From Lachnospiraceae bacterium (GTDB lineage: Bacteria > Bacillota > Clostridia > Lachnospirales > Lachnospiraceae), in NCBI GenBank assembly GCA_017469945.1, contig JAFUFI010000014.1:62001-126000 (forward strand): DNA of 64,000 nt, given 5' to 3'. Made by a program: the position numbers and the translations under genes. The notes below the pieces were generated by a model. That model had not been told where the DNA came from. It searched no databases and saw only the letters and a list, made by a program, of their open reading frames with translations. Positions 1-9,586 of this stretch are shown one piece after another. How positions within the stretch are numbered: the first letter of the stretch is position 1; each line of letters opens with the position of its first letter.

Positions 1-534
1 TAAAAGGAGCATAGCCATCGGTTTGCCGACGATATTGCTTCTTCCGATTACAACGCATTCTTTTCCCGCAATTTCATATCCGCTTCTCTTTATAAGCTCG
101 ATAACGCCTGCAGGTGTGCATGAAACAAATCCGGGCTTACCGATTGATAAGCATCCGACATTTACAGGATGAAATCCGTCCACATCCTTTAAAGGAGAAA
201 TCTCATCAAGGATCCTCTCCTCGTTTATATGTTTAGGAAGAGGGAGCTGAACAAGGATTCCGTTGCAGTCTGCCCTTTTATTAAGCTCTCTTATAAGATC
301 TAAAAGTTCTTCCTCCGTCGTTTCCTCGGGAAGCTCGTATGAAAGAGATTCGATTCCGCAATATTCGCAGGCTTTTTTCTTGTTTCTTACATAAACGCTT
401 GATGCGGGATCGGCGCCTACCTGAATAACAGCTAAGGAAACGGTTACTCCGCTTTCCTTAAGCTTTGAAACCTCTGCTTTAACTTCATCTTTTATCTGTG
501 CTGATATTAATTTTCCGTCAATAAGCTTAGCCAT
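1..534 (-). CDS. folD: FolD bifunctional methylene-THF dehydrogenase/cyclohydrolase (3' end cut by window edge)
   Basis: Cytosolic enzyme that interconverts methylene-, methenyl- and 10-formyl-tetrahydrofolate. About 178 N-terminal residues of a usually ~285-residue protein lie in the window. Visible family signatures are SSVYVRNKKKACEYCGI with the catalytic lysine region, the folate-site QLPLPKHIN stretch, PLKDVDGFHPVN, and GRSNIVGKP at the start of the Rossmann region. The ATG at 532-534 is preceded by AAGGAG at good spacing. It lies 16 bases downstream of the fhs stop, so the two one-carbon genes are probably co-transcribed. FolD and Fhs carry out consecutive reactions around 10-formyl-THF. 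Confidence 0.96.
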   Translation of the reverse strand, partial: MAKLIDGKLISAQIKDEVKAEVSKLKESGVTVSLAVIQVGADPASSVYVRNKKKACEYCGIESLSYELPEETTEEELLDLIRELNKRADCNGILVQLPLPKHINEERILDEISPLKDVDGFHPVNVGCLSIGKPGFVSCTPAGVIELIKRSGYEIAGKECVVIGRSNIVGKPMAMLLL

Positions 535-550
535 TTTTGCTCCTTAAATA

Positions 551-2221
551 TTAGAATAAACCTGTGATCTTTCCGTCCTCTGTTACGTCGATTCCGTAAG
601 CAGCAGGTGTCTTTGAAAGACCGGGCATGGTAACTACCGCACCGGTAAGAACAACAACAAATCCGGCACCGGCAGATACATATACTTCTCTTACAGACAT
701 TTCAAAGCCTTCAGGTCTGCCAAGCTTTGTGGGATCGTCTGAAAGTGAATACTGATTCTTTGCCATACAAACGGGAAGGTTTCCAAATCCCATTTCTGTG
801 ATCTTGGCAAGTTGCTTTAATGCAGCGGGTGCAAAGCTTACGCTTGCAGCACCGTATATTTCCTTCGCGATGGTCTCAACCTTTTCCTTAAGAGGCATCT
901 CATCGGGATAAAGAAGTTTGAAATCGCTCTTCTTTGTTTCAAGCGTCTCAAGTACCTTCTTGGCAAGGTCGATGCCGCCTTCACCGCCCTTTTCCCAAAC
1001 CTTGGAAAGAGCAAATTCGCATCCTCTGTCCTTACAGAACTTCTCAACAAATGAGGTCTCAGCCTCTGTATCTGTAACGAAAGCATTTAAAGTAACAACA
1101 ACGGGAACCCCATATTTTTGAAGATTCTCGATATGCTTTTCAAGGTTAACGATACCTGCCTTTAATGCATCAAGGTTTTCCGCGTTAAGCTTATCTTTTG
1201 AGACTCCGCCGTTATACTTAAGAGCTCTGATGGTGGCCACAAGAACAACTGCATCGGGCTTAAGGCCTGTCTGTCTGCACTTGATATCAAAGAATTTTTC
1301 AGCGCCAAGGTCAGCTCCGAAACCTGCTTCTGTAATGCAGTAATCAGCCATCTTAAGAGCAGCTTTTGTAGCTCTTACGGAGTTACATCCGTGTGCGATA
1401 TTTGCAAAAGGTCCGCCATGTACAAGAGCAGGAGTATGCTCAAGTGTCTGGATGAGATTAGGCTTAAGGGCATCCTTTAAAAGAGCAGCCATGGCTCCAA
1501 CTGCTTTAATATCACCGGCGGTTACGGGCTTTCCTGAATAGTCATACGCAACTACGATCTTTGCAAGTCTTTCCTTGAGATCGTTAAGGTCCTTTGAAAG
1601 ACAAAGAATAGCCATGATCTCGCTGGCAACTGTGATAACAAAATGATCTTCTCTTACAAATCCGTCTGTCTTTGCACCAAGGCCTACAACGATATTTCTA
1701 AGGCTGCGGTCATTCATATCAAGACAGCGCTTCCAAACAATATTTCTTGTATCAATCTGCAGCTCGTTACCCTGCTGAATATGATTGTCAAGAAGAGCAG
1801 CAAGAAGATTATTTGCAGAAGTGATGGCATGAAAATCACCTGTAAAGTGAAGGTTTAATTCTTCCATAGGAACAACCTGGGCATATCCGCCGCCGGCTGC
1901 ACCTCCCTTAATACCAAAGCAAGGGCCCAGTGAAGGCTCTCTTAGAGCAATGATAGCTTTCTTACCAAGCTTTCCAAACGCCTGACCGAGACCAACTGTA
2001 GTTGTTGTCTTTCCTTCTCCTGCAGGAGTGGGATTGATCGCGGTAACAAGAATGAGCTTTCCCTCTTTGTTACTCTCGATCTTTCTTAAAAACTCCTCGG
2101 TAAACTTAGCCTTATACTTTCCGTATAATTCAAGATCATCTTCGGTAACGCCGATTCCGGCAGCTACCTCCGTGATTTTGTTCAGGCTGGCTGCCTGTGC
2201 GATTTCGATGTCAGATTTCAT
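551..2221 (-). CDS. fhs: Formate--tetrahydrofolate ligase
   Basis: Makes 10-formyl-THF from formate, THF and ATP, the entry step for formate into one-carbon metabolism. The product is 556 residues, the usual family length. The ATP-binding loop GEGKTTTT lies at residues 68-75, followed by conserved stretches such as [22 protein letters not shown] and FTGDFHAI. An ORF extending further upstream is possible, but the ATG at 2221 has AGGAGG eight bases upstream and gives the normal N-terminus. It sits 19 bases downstream of the SpoIIIE/FtsK gene and just upstream of folD. Being next to a DNA translocase gene may mean only operon sharing. Confidence 0.97.
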   Translation of the reverse strand: MKSDIEIAQAASLNKITEVAAGIGVTEDDLELYGKYKAKFTEEFLRKIESNKEGKLILVTAINPTPAGEGKTTTTVGLGQAFGKLGKKAIIALREPSLGPCFGIKGGAAGGGYAQVVPMEELNLHFTGDFHAITSANNLLAALLDNHIQQGNELQIDTRNIVWKRCLDMNDRSLRNIVVGLGAKTDGFVREDHFVITVASEIMAILCLSKDLNDLKERLAKIVVAYDYSGKPVTAGDIKAVGAMAALLKDALKPNLIQTLEHTPALVHGGPFANIAHGCNSVRATKAALKMADYCITEAGFGADLGAEKFFDIKCRQTGLKPDAVVLVATIRALKYNGGVSKDKLNAENLDALKAGIVNLEKHIENLQKYGVPVVVTLNAFVTDTEAETSFVEKFCKDRGCEFALSKVWEKGGEGGIDLAKKVLETLETKKSDFKLLYPDEMPLKEKVETIAKEIYGAASVSFAPAALKQLAKITEMGFGNLPVCMAKNQYSLSDDPTKLGRPEGFEMSVREVYVSAGAGFVVVLTGAVVTMPGLSKTPAAYGIDVTEDGKITGLF

Positions 2222-2240
2222 AATTCCTCCTATATGGCAA

Positions 2241-5200
2241 TTAATTGCTCGAATCAAGGTATGCCTCAAATTCTTCTATTGTCATAAGTATTTCTCTGGC
2301 TTTGGTACCCGACTCAGGGCCCACAACTCCCTCTTCAGAAAGGGAATCCATTATTCTCGCAGCTCTGTTAAATCCGATCTTTAACATTCGCTGCAGATAA
2401 CCGATGGAGCATTTTCCGCTGTTTATAATGCATCTTCCGGCTTCGGCGAAAAGCTCGTCTCTGCCGTCCGATTCTCCGCCGCCGGATTTTGCGGAAGCGT
2501 CACCGCTGCCGGCGCTTTCTATGTTGTCAACGGTTACTCCGACTCTCTCGGCAAATTCGTTATGAAGTCTCTGCGCTTTTAAGAAGTCTACAACTGCAGA
2601 TACTTCTTCGTCGGATACGAATGCACCCTGAACTCTCTCGGGCTTGGGCTTACCCTGTGGATAAAAGAGCATATCTCCTTTACCAAGAAGCTTTTCCGCT
2701 CCTACAGTATCAAGGATTGTCCTTGAATCCACACCGCTTGATACCGCGAAAGCCATACGGCTTGGCATATTTGCCTTGATAAGACCTGTGATAACGTCAA
2801 CCGAAGGTCTCTGGGTAGCAACAACAAGGTGTATTCCGCAGGCTCTTGCAAGCTGTGCCAAACGGCAGATTGCTTCCTCTACTTCCTTGCCGCAAACCAT
2901 CATAAGGTCCGCAAGCTCGTCGATGATGATTACAATCTTGGGAAGCTTGAAGTGTGCGATGCCATTAAGGCCAGCTTCTTCAATCTCCCTCTCGCTCATA
3001 GACTTAACTTTATCGTTGTAACCCTTTAAGTCTCTTACGCCGAGGTCTGCAAACTTCTTGTATCTTTCTTCCATCTCCTTAACGCCCCAGGCAAGGGCCG
3101 CCGCAGCCTTTTTAGGGTCTGTGACAACGGGGAGCATAAGGTGAGGTATTCCGTTATATACGGAAAGCTCAACTACCTTGGGATCCACCATTATAAGCTG
3201 TACATCTTCGGGAGACGACTTATAAATAAGGCTCATGATCAAGGTGTTGATACATACTGATTTACCGGAACCTGTGGCGCCCGCAATAAGCACATGGGGC
3301 ATCTTTCCGATATCGGTAACGATCACATCTCCGCCGATGTTTTTACCTACCGCAAAGGAAAGGTTTGATTCGGCGTTTTTAAACTCTTTGCTCTCAAATA
3401 GTTCTCTTAAAGAAACCATTGAAGTCTCTTTATTTGGAACTTCGATACCGACAGCGCTCTTTCCGGGAATAGGAGCTTCGATCCTTATATCCGCGGAAGC
3501 AAGTGAAAGTTTAATATCGTCGGAAAGTCCGAGTATCTTGGAAACCTTTGTTCCGGGTTCAAGAGTCATCTCGTATCTTGTGACGGAAGGACCCTGAACT
3601 GCCTCCGTAATATCTACATTTACTCCGAAGTTTCTTAAAGTTTCCTGGAGATTATACTTTGTATCTTCAAGCTCTCTTGCATTATTTAACGCTTTGTTCT
3701 TAGCCGGCTTAAGAAGACTGATCGGCGGGAATTCGTAAGGCTTGTTACTGTGATACTGAATTGTACCGCTTGTAGCAGGTGCTGAGCCTGTGCGGCGGTT
3801 TTCCGCCCCCGATGCCCCAGATCCGTACGAGCTTCTTTCAGGCGGAGCGTCATGGGAACCTGCAGGAATCCTTGTTGCGGTAGCGTAAGCCCCCGCCATA
3901 GTCTTATCGCCGCTATTTGCAGCGGATTTCCATGCACTGACAGCTGCGCTGTCTTCCCCGGTATCCGAAACAAAGCTTGCCTTGGGCTTACCGGCCTTTG
4001 GCTTAGAAGCGGCTTCTTCCTTACGAATTGCCTGTTCGTATGTTGAGAGGATATCTTCGTCTTTATTTTCTAAGATATCTTCATCATCGTTATAGTAATC
4101 TCCGCCTTCTTCGGAATAGTTTCCTTCAAGGGCTGAGAACTGCTCTTTTACTTCGACGCTGTGAGATGAACGGATTTCCTGCTTTTCAAAATTAAAGACA
4201 GGTCTTCCGTACATATCAACCATAGTCTCGCCGTTTTGAATCTTGTAATTTAGTATCTGCTGTTCATAATCGTCGGCGCCGGCGCCCTGCTCTTCGTAAT
4301 ATCCGTTACCGGATCCGTTGTCATAATAACCGTTGTCATTAGGGTTTTCGTAATAACCGTTATCGTAGGTATTGTCATACCCTTCGTTATAACCGCCTGC
4401 ATTATTGTTATCATATCCGCCTTCGTAGTTTACATCGTAGGCAGGTCCCTGACTGTTATTCTTTTCAGGTTTATAATCGTCGTAAGCTATCTCGTGGATT
4501 TCCTGGGAGTGGTTTCCTCCGTAATGGATTCCGTCACTTCCCGCAACCTGTAAGATAGAATCGTTTTCTTTTGCCTCGCGGTTAAGCTTTTTCTCTATCT
4601 CATGCTTTTCTTTGGAGGCTGCCATTTTCTCTTTCGAATCGGCAAGCTTCGCCTTTAAAGAATCCCTCATATTGGGCTTATATCCCGTATCGAGATCGGG
4701 CTTTGCCGGCATCGGAGGCATTTCAACGTAAGTTCCCTCCTCAAAGATAGGAGCTTCCGCGTCAGGTCTTCTAAGCTTATCCCTAACGTTTAAAGCCTTA
4801 TCGGATGGAGCAGGTGCGTCCTGTCCCCTATCAGTTAAAAGATTTCTGTTTTCTTTTGCAAGAAGCCTTCTGTCTCTTATCTCCTCGCTGTAATCCTTGC
4901 CCTTTCTTGCAATCTCAATTCCTTTATCTTTTACAAGGTTGATGAAAGATTTCTCTGTAATAAGGATCAGGCAGATCAGTATTCCGAGGATCAAAAGAAG
5001 GACAAGTCCCACATTTCCCAAAAAGCTCTTTATAAGATATGCAAGGCTTCCGGATATAAGGCCGCCGCCCTTCCTTCCGTCGCGGCAGATCTTGTAGAGC
5101 TCGCCGAAGTTATACTTTTCCATGCCGACGGCGGCTTTCCCTGCCATATCGCAGATAATTCCGATAAGGAAAAAAAGTCCGACTGATGCCCAAAGTTTCT

Positions 5201-5510
5201 TTAAGGCATTTCTATTGTTTTTGTTTGCTCTGTAGAAAAACAAAGCTACAATCGAAACGATAGGTGCGATGTAAGCGGTAAGTCCGAAAACTCCGAAAAA
5301 GAATCCGCTTATTGCGTCACCGAAGGCTCCGATAATATGGAAATTGCAAAGGAAAAAAAGTACCATCAGCGCTACAAATAAGATAGTGCCGATCTCCACC
5401 TTCATCTCTCTTTCCTTCTCTTCTCTTAAAGCCTCTTCAACGGGAGTTCTTCCCGAAGGTCTTTGGGGAGAAGGTCTTTTTCTTTTATTATTATTTGCTG
5501 ATGAAGCCAT
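2241..5510 (-). CDS. DNA translocase, FtsK/SpoIIIE family
   Basis: Membrane-anchored hexameric DNA pump that moves chromosomal DNA through the division or sporulation septum. It has 1089 residues, longer than B. subtilis SpoIIIE (~790). The N-terminal ~200 residues hold about four membrane segments. Residues ~200-640 are a polar linker with a Tyr/Asn/Gly-rich stretch (repeats of DNGYYE/GYDN type near residue 390). The motor domain follows, with Walker [13 protein letters not shown] near 745 and Walker [14 protein letters not shown] near 860. A winged-helix gamma domain (~1020-1085) should read polar DNA motifs. The start has a weak GTGAGG site. Sequence alone does not say whether it serves division (FtsK) or sporulation (SpoIIIE). 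Confidence 0.95.
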   Translation of the reverse strand: MASSANNNKRKRPSPQRPSGRTPVEEALREEKEREMKVEIGTILFVALMVLFFLCNFHIIGAFGDAISGFFFGVFGLTAYIAPIVSIVALFFYRANKNNRNALKKLWASVGLFFLIGIICDMAGKAAVGMEKYNFGELYKICRDGRKGGGLISGSLAYLIKSFLGNVGLVLLLILGILICLILITEKSFINLVKDKGIEIARKGKDYSEEIRDRRLLAKENRNLLTDRGQDAPAPSDKALNVRDKLRRPDAEAPIFEEGTYVEMPPMPAKPDLDTGYKPNMRDSLKAKLADSKEKMAASKEKHEIEKKLNREAKENDSILQVAGSDGIHYGGNHSQEIHEIAYDDYKPEKNNSQGPAYDVNYEGGYDNNNAGGYNEGYDNTYDNGYYENPNDNGYYDNGSGNGYYEEQGAGADDYEQQILNYKIQNGETMVDMYGRPVFNFEKQEIRSSHSVEVKEQFSALEGNYSEEGGDYYNDDEDILENKDEDILSTYEQAIRKEEAASKPKAGKPKASFVSDTGEDSAAVSAWKSAANSGDKTMAGAYATATRIPAGSHDAPPERSSYGSGASGAENRRTGSAPATSGTIQYHSNKPYEFPPISLLKPAKNKALNNARELEDTKYNLQETLRNFGVNVDITEAVQGPSVTRYEMTLEPGTKVSKILGLSDDIKLSLASADIRIEAPIPGKSAVGIEVPNKETSMVSLRELFESKEFKNAESNLSFAVGKNIGGDVIVTDIGKMPHVLIAGATGSGKSVCINTLIMSLIYKSSPEDVQLIMVDPKVVELSVYNGIPHLMLPVVTDPKKAAAALAWGVKEMEERYKKFADLGVRDLKGYNDKVKSMSEREIEEAGLNGIAHFKLPKIVIIIDELADLMMVCGKEVEEAICRLAQLARACGIHLVVATQRPSVDVITGLIKANMPSRMAFAVSSGVDSRTILDTVGAEKLLGKGDMLFYPQGKPKPERVQGAFVSDEEVSAVVDFLKAQRLHNEFAERVGVTVDNIESAGSGDASAKSGGGESDGRDELFAEAGRCIINSGKCSIGYLQRMLKIGFNRAARIMDSLSEEGVVGPESGTKAREILMTIEEFEAYLDSSN

Positions 5511-5529
5511 CAGTTATTGCCTCACATTC

Positions 5530-6897
5530 TTAAATATCATAATCGGCATTGTCTGCCACGTCATAATCGTAATCTACCTGTCCGCGCTCTTTCTTTTTGG
5601 GAACCGGAAGCGGGTTTTCCAGAGGGGCTGTAGCCGCTTTTTCAGTTTCTTCAGTTTTTTCAGTTTCCTCGTCCTTAATCTCGATTTCTTCAAGGACTTC
5701 GGGAATAGTCTCTGCTTTCTCCGGCGCCTCTTTATAAATAAACATATCAAAAAGATTTCCCGCCATACCTGCAAATAAAAGCACAGCCATCATCTCACAG
5801 CTTCCGATATTTCCGGAAAGCCCAAGAGAATCAAGTACGCAAAAACCAATAAGCAAAAGGGCTACCGTCGTTCCCTGATCTTTTTTCCTAAGAGCGTATC
5901 CTTCGGCTATACCGGGTATAAGCAAAAGGGCTACGATGGAAAGACCTGCAAGATCTGAGGATGCAAAGATATGAGCTTTATTTGAAAAAAGCCTGATTCC
6001 GGATACAAAACCAAAAAGCTCATCCGTAAAAAGCTTTCCTCTAATCCCCGACAAAACCAAAGCCCCAAGGCATATTCCGAAAACAGTTCCGACAATATAA
6101 AGAACTGCGTTAATAAAGGCTCTGTTTTTGGTATCTTCTTTTTCTTCCTTATCCCGTATAAAGAACATAGGAATTGCGAGTAAAAAAGAGATGGCGGAAA
6201 AATCGGTAAATGCCGAAAGTCCCACAAATAATCCGCCGGCAAGCGCTATACCAATTTTTGCCTTTCTTCCGGGAAGAAGAAGCGATAAAAACAAAAGAGC
6301 GAGCATATCAAATACAAGGGATAAAAGCTCGGGTCCTTTACTTAAGCCGAAAGAGCAAAAATACGGAGATACAAAAGCAAAACAAACGGATAAAACCGCA
6401 GCAAAATTCCCCAGTATCTTACGCATAGCAAAAAACAGGCAAACAGATGAAATAACGGTAAGAACGGTGTTAAAAACAATAATCGTTCCTAAGTTTCCGC
6501 CAAATAAAGCGGATATAGAATAAAAAATAGAATTATAGATATCTTCACAAGCGCTGCCCGTTAGACTGGGCGTAATCAAAGCGCTCTGCATCTGTCTTAA
6601 TCTTAAAATGACGCCTGCCGCAAGACAAACAAAAGCAAATACAAAGGTAAGGATATTCATAACCTTTGTACCGCTTTTCGCATCTTTTTCGGCAGGCTTT
6701 TTCTTTTGTAAATAGTATCTTAGTATGATAAGACCTGTGGAAATAAGGAAAAATGCCGCTGTGAAAAGCAGACCCATTCCCTTATCAAGGAAAAAAAATC
6801 CGGCTGATTCGGTAAAAATAAGCGCACTAAACGTAAGCACCGTAATGCCGTACAAAAACCAAACTATATCGCTGAATCTAGTTTTCCTTAGTCTCAT
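5530..6897 (-). CDS. Polytopic membrane protein, possibly GT-C-like glycosyltransferase partner
   Basis: About 455 residues with roughly ten or more hydrophobic segments over the first 380 residues, then a cytosolic tail rich in Glu/Lys/Thr (EEIEIKDEETEKTEETEK) and ending in acidic DYDYDVADNADYDI. The alternation of long helices and short loops resembles GT-C or PMT-like lipid-linked sugar transferases, but I see no decisive catalytic motif. The ATG at 6897 has AAAAGG upstream and overlaps the end of the GT2 gene by 20 bases, so the two are translationally coupled. The neighbouring DPM/GtrB-type enzyme makes a lipid-linked-sugar-using transferase an attractive guess, but only a guess. Confidence 0.7.
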   Translation of the reverse strand: MRLRKTRFSDIVWFLYGITVLTFSALIFTESAGFFFLDKGMGLLFTAAFFLISTGLIILRYYLQKKKPAEKDAKSGTKVMNILTFVFAFVCLAAGVILRLRQMQSALITPSLTGSACEDIYNSIFYSISALFGGNLGTIIVFNTVLTVISSVCLFFAMRKILGNFAAVLSVCFAFVSPYFCSFGLSKGPELLSLVFDMLALLFLSLLLPGRKAKIGIALAGGLFVGLSAFTDFSAISFLLAIPMFFIRDKEEKEDTKNRAFINAVLYIVGTVFGICLGALVLSGIRGKLFTDELFGFVSGIRLFSNKAHIFASSDLAGLSIVALLLIPGIAEGYALRKKDQGTTVALLLIGFCVLDSLGLSGNIGSCEMMAVLLFAGMAGNLFDMFIYKEAPEKAETIPEVLEEIEIKDEETEKTEETEKAATAPLENPLPVPKKKERGQVDYDYDVADNADYDI

Positions 6898-7840
6898 CAG
6901 AAAGCACCTTTTCAATATTGTAGCGAGGTCTGTGCTTTACCTCAATGTAAACCTTTCCGATATACTGGCCCACAAGCCCTATGGAGATAAGCTGCATACC
7001 ACCAATAAACCAGATAGAAAGCATAAGTGAAGTCCAACCGGGCTCTACATGTCCTAAGAAGTACTGAACAATGGAGTAGATAGCTACCGCAAGAGCGATA
7101 AAGAGCATAACTACTCCGGCCCCTAAGATCATACTTATGGGTTTTATACTGAATGATGAAATACCGTTGAAAGCAAGCGCAAGCATTTTGCTCAAAGGAT
7201 ATTTTGACTCGCCTGCGGCTCTTTCAAGTCTCTGATAGTAAACGCAATCCGTCTTGTATCCGAGAAGAGGAACGATACCTCTGATAAAGAGATTTGTCTC
7301 TCCATACTGTGAGAACTGTTCGACGGCTCTTCTGCTCATAAGTCTGTAGTCTGCATGGTTATAAACTGTTTTAACTCCCATACCTGCCATAAGCTTATAA
7401 AAGGCCTGAGCGGTAGTTCTCTTAAAGAAAGTATCCGTCTTTCTCTCGCTTCTGACGCCGTAAACAATATCGCAGCCATCGTGGAACTTGTCGATCATCT
7501 CTTCGATGACTTTGACGTCATCCTGAAGATCGGCATCTATCGAAACGGTAACATCACAAAAGTCCTTTGCGGTAATAAGTCCCGCCGTAAGAGCATATTG
7601 ATGTCCCACATTTCCGGCAAGCTTAACTCCGAAAATCTGTGTAGGATACTTTTCGTGTTCTTTTTCAATAAGATCCCATGTATTGTCTTTACTGCCGTCA
7701 TTTACAAAGAGAACAAAACTGTCGGCAGAAATCTTTCCCTTTGCCACAAGATCGTCAAGCACACCCCTAAGTACAGGTGCGGAAATCGGGAAAACTTCTT
7801 CTTCGTTATAACAAGGTACAACTATTCCTAATCTGTCCAT
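6878..7840 (-). CDS. GT2 family glycosyltransferase, GtrB/DPM type
   Basis: Likely transfers a sugar from a nucleotide donor to polyprenyl phosphate at the inner face of the membrane. It has 320 residues. The GT-A fold carries VVPCYNEEEVF near the N-terminus, FVNDGSKDNTW near residue 45 and the DxD-like SIDADLQDD near residue 100. Two C-terminal membrane helices (about 230-255 and 265-295) are as in bactoprenol glucosyltransferases. The ATG at 7840 follows a strong GGAGGGG site. It overlaps the downstream membrane-protein gene by 20 bases, suggesting a donor-maker and donor-user pair. The sugar and acceptor cannot be read from sequence. Confidence 0.9.
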   Translation of the reverse strand: MDRLGIVVPCYNEEEVFPISAPVLRGVLDDLVAKGKISADSFVLFVNDGSKDNTWDLIEKEHEKYPTQIFGVKLAGNVGHQYALTAGLITAKDFCDVTVSIDADLQDDVKVIEEMIDKFHDGCDIVYGVRSERKTDTFFKRTTAQAFYKLMAGMGVKTVYNHADYRLMSRRAVEQFSQYGETNLFIRGIVPLLGYKTDCVYYQRLERAAGESKYPLSKMLALAFNGISSFSIKPISMILGAGVVMLFIALAVAIYSIVQYFLGHVEPGWTSLMLSIWFIGGMQLISIGLVGQYIGKVYIEVKHRPRYNIEKVLSDETKEN

Positions 7841-7877
7841 AACCCCTCCGGTTTATATATGTTTATACGCAAATCCA

Positions 7878-7905
7878 GCACCATGCCTGTTTAAAGGTAT
7901 GGTGC
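7878..7905 (-). terminator. Hairpin after yebC, weak terminator
   Basis: Inverted repeat GCACCATnCCT / AGGnATGGTGC with a short loop lies between the yebC stop and the GT2 start. On the minus strand only a poor T-stretch (TGGATTTG) follows, so termination would be incomplete or the hairpin may have another role. Confidence 0.4.
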
Positions 7906-7912
7906 CGCAAAA

Positions 7913-8647
7913 TTACTCATCCCAGTTATGATATACAGCCTGAACGTCATCGTCATCATCAAGAAGATCGAGAGTTCTCTGAAGGCTCTTAATCTGGTCC
8001 TCATCGGTAAGAGCAACATAGTTCTGAGGTATCATTGTGATCTCTGCGCTAAGCATAGGAACCTTAGCTTCTTCAAGAGCTTTTCTGACCTGCTCGAGTA
8101 CAGCTTCATCGGGCTCTGTAAGAACTTCGTAGCTGTCTTCTTCTGCTGCGAAATCTTCGGCTCCGGAATCAAGAGCGAGCATCATAAGGTCGTCCTCTTC
8201 CATATCACACTCTTCTTTATCGATGATGATCTGGCCTTTTTTGTCAAACATATAAGATACGCATCCGGGAGTTCCTACGTTTCCGTTTCCCTTTGTGAAA
8301 GCGCTTCTTACGTTTGCGGCGGTACGGTTCTTGTTATCGGTAAGAGCGTCAACGATGATCGCGATTCCGTTAGGTCCGTATCCCTCGTATGTAACATACT
8401 CGTAGTTAACTCCGCTTCCTTCTCCGGCAGCCTTCTTGATACCTCTTTCGATAGTATCGTTAGGCATGTTGTTTGCCTTTGCCTTTGCGATAACGGTAGC
8501 AAGCTTGAAGTTATTGTTGGGATCGGGTCCGCCCTCTTTAACCGCTACGGCGATCTCACGTCCGATGATGGTAAAGATCTTACCCTTCGCAGCGTCGTTT
8601 TTCTCTTTTTTATGCTTGATATTTGCAAATTTTGAATGTCCTGACAT
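7913..8647 (-). CDS. yebC: YebC/PmpR family protein
   Basis: 244 residues, standard length for the YebC/TACO1 family, described as translational activators that relieve ribosome stalling or as DNA-binding regulators. The N-terminus [22 protein letters not shown] is diagnostic, as is the middle [20 protein letters not shown] stretch. The C-terminus is acidic ([17 protein letters not shown]). It has its own promoter overlapping the end of the lipid kinase gene and a GAGG ribosome site. It is probably transcribed independently of alaS. Confidence 0.96.
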   Translation of the reverse strand: MSGHSKFANIKHKKEKNDAAKGKIFTIIGREIAVAVKEGGPDPNNNFKLATVIAKAKANNMPNDTIERGIKKAAGEGSGVNYEYVTYEGYGPNGIAIIVDALTDNKNRTAANVRSAFTKGNGNVGTPGCVSYMFDKKGQIIIDKEECDMEEDDLMMLALDSGAEDFAAEEDSYEVLTEPDEAVLEQVRKALEEAKVPMLSAEITMIPQNYVALTDEDQIKSLQRTLDLLDDDDDVQAVYHNWDE

Positions 8648-8689
8648 AAAATTAAAAACCTCGTCTTTCTTTTAACACATATTGCGAAA

Positions 8690-8718
8690 ATTATATCAAA
8701 AAACAGCTAAATCATCAA
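8690..8718 (-). promoter_or_regulatory. Promoter of yebC
   Basis: Near-consensus sigma-A site read on the minus strand: TTGATG, 17-base spacer, TATAAT, with a TG one base upstream of the -10. The -35 overlaps the stop codon of the lipid kinase gene (8715-8717). The ATG of yebC lies about 35 bases downstream of the expected start point. Confidence 0.8.
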
Positions 8719-9566
8719 GTTGTGACCTCGTACTCAGACACTCCGAGCACAGTCTCTCCGTCAATCTGAAGAGCGCAGGGTCTGTCAAAAGCAACCTTGA
8801 TCTTATTGCCCTTATAAATGGATACGACCTTTTTGTTCTTAACATGCTCTCCCTTGAAGATATTCGGGAAAACAATAAGAGCTTTAAGGGCAAATCCCGT
8901 TTTATAGGTCATAACGGAAACCTTTTTATCCTCAGACAGCCTATCTTGCTCGGGGCAGGCCATCATGCCTCCGCCGTAAAATCTGCCCTTCATAGTAGGT
9001 ACAAGCCAGGTTTTCTCGGCGATAAACTTCTTGTCATCAACCGTAACCGTAGCAGTAACAGGCTTAAAGTGGAAAAGGATTCCCTTTATCGCGATACCGG
9101 TGTAATTAACGGGCTTATCGGATTTTTCCTTTTGAATATCGCCGATTTCACAGCAATATCCGTCGATTCCGTATCCGATGCCGTTTAAAAACTTGGCGGA
9201 TACGCCGCCGATCGTAACGGTGGGAAGATTCTTAAAGAATCTGTTGACATCCTTAACGATCTCTCCCGCATCTACCCCAATATCGCGTAAGAAATCATTA
9301 CCGGTTCCGCACGCAAAATAATCCAAAGGTTTTGAAAGAGTTTCTTCGCTAACATGATTAATGTAATAGTTTATAGTACCGTCTCCGCCGCAAAGAACGC
9401 ATCTTTCACCATCGGGTACCGATGAAAAGTACGAATCGTAGTCTTCGATGGAAGTGGCATCGATAAACTCAAGCTCTTCATCCTTAAGGATCTCCTTTAT
9501 CTTTAAGGAGTCTTCCTTTCCCCTTCCGTTATTTGCCTTACGGTTGTAGATAATCCTATACTTCAT
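8715..9566 (-). CDS. Diacylglycerol/lipid kinase family protein (YegS/DgkB-like)
   Basis: 283 residues with the DAGK catalytic fold. The nucleotide-binding CGGDGTINYY lies at residues 59-68, followed by the ACGTGNDFLRDIG motif at 85-97. The C-terminal half is the beta-sandwich typical of YegS/DgkB proteins, with GRFYGGGMMACPEQ. It probably phosphorylates diacylglycerol or a related lipid at the membrane, recycling DAG released by lipoteichoic acid synthesis, which fits the LTA-synthase-like gene elsewhere in the window. The ATG has GGGAGG upstream and lies 20 bases after the alaS stop, so it is likely co-transcribed with alaS. Confidence 0.9.
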   Translation of the reverse strand: MKYRIIYNRKANNGRGKEDSLKIKEILKDEELEFIDATSIEDYDSYFSSVPDGERCVLCGGDGTINYYINHVSEETLSKPLDYFACGTGNDFLRDIGVDAGEIVKDVNRFFKNLPTVTIGGVSAKFLNGIGYGIDGYCCEIGDIQKEKSDKPVNYTGIAIKGILFHFKPVTATVTVDDKKFIAEKTWLVPTMKGRFYGGGMMACPEQDRLSEDKKVSVMTYKTGFALKALIVFPNIFKGEHVKNKKVVSIYKGNKIKVAFDRPCALQIDGETVLGVSEYEVTT

Positions 9567-9586
9567 TAACCATACCTCCCAATAAT

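Noticed and set aside
7928..8635. 235-codon plus-strand ORF opposite yebC
   Set aside because: No ribosome site and hydrophobic, low-quality composition; it is the antisense shadow of a well-defined YebC gene. The same holds for the other long antisense frames, such as 11594-12289 and 29576-30289.
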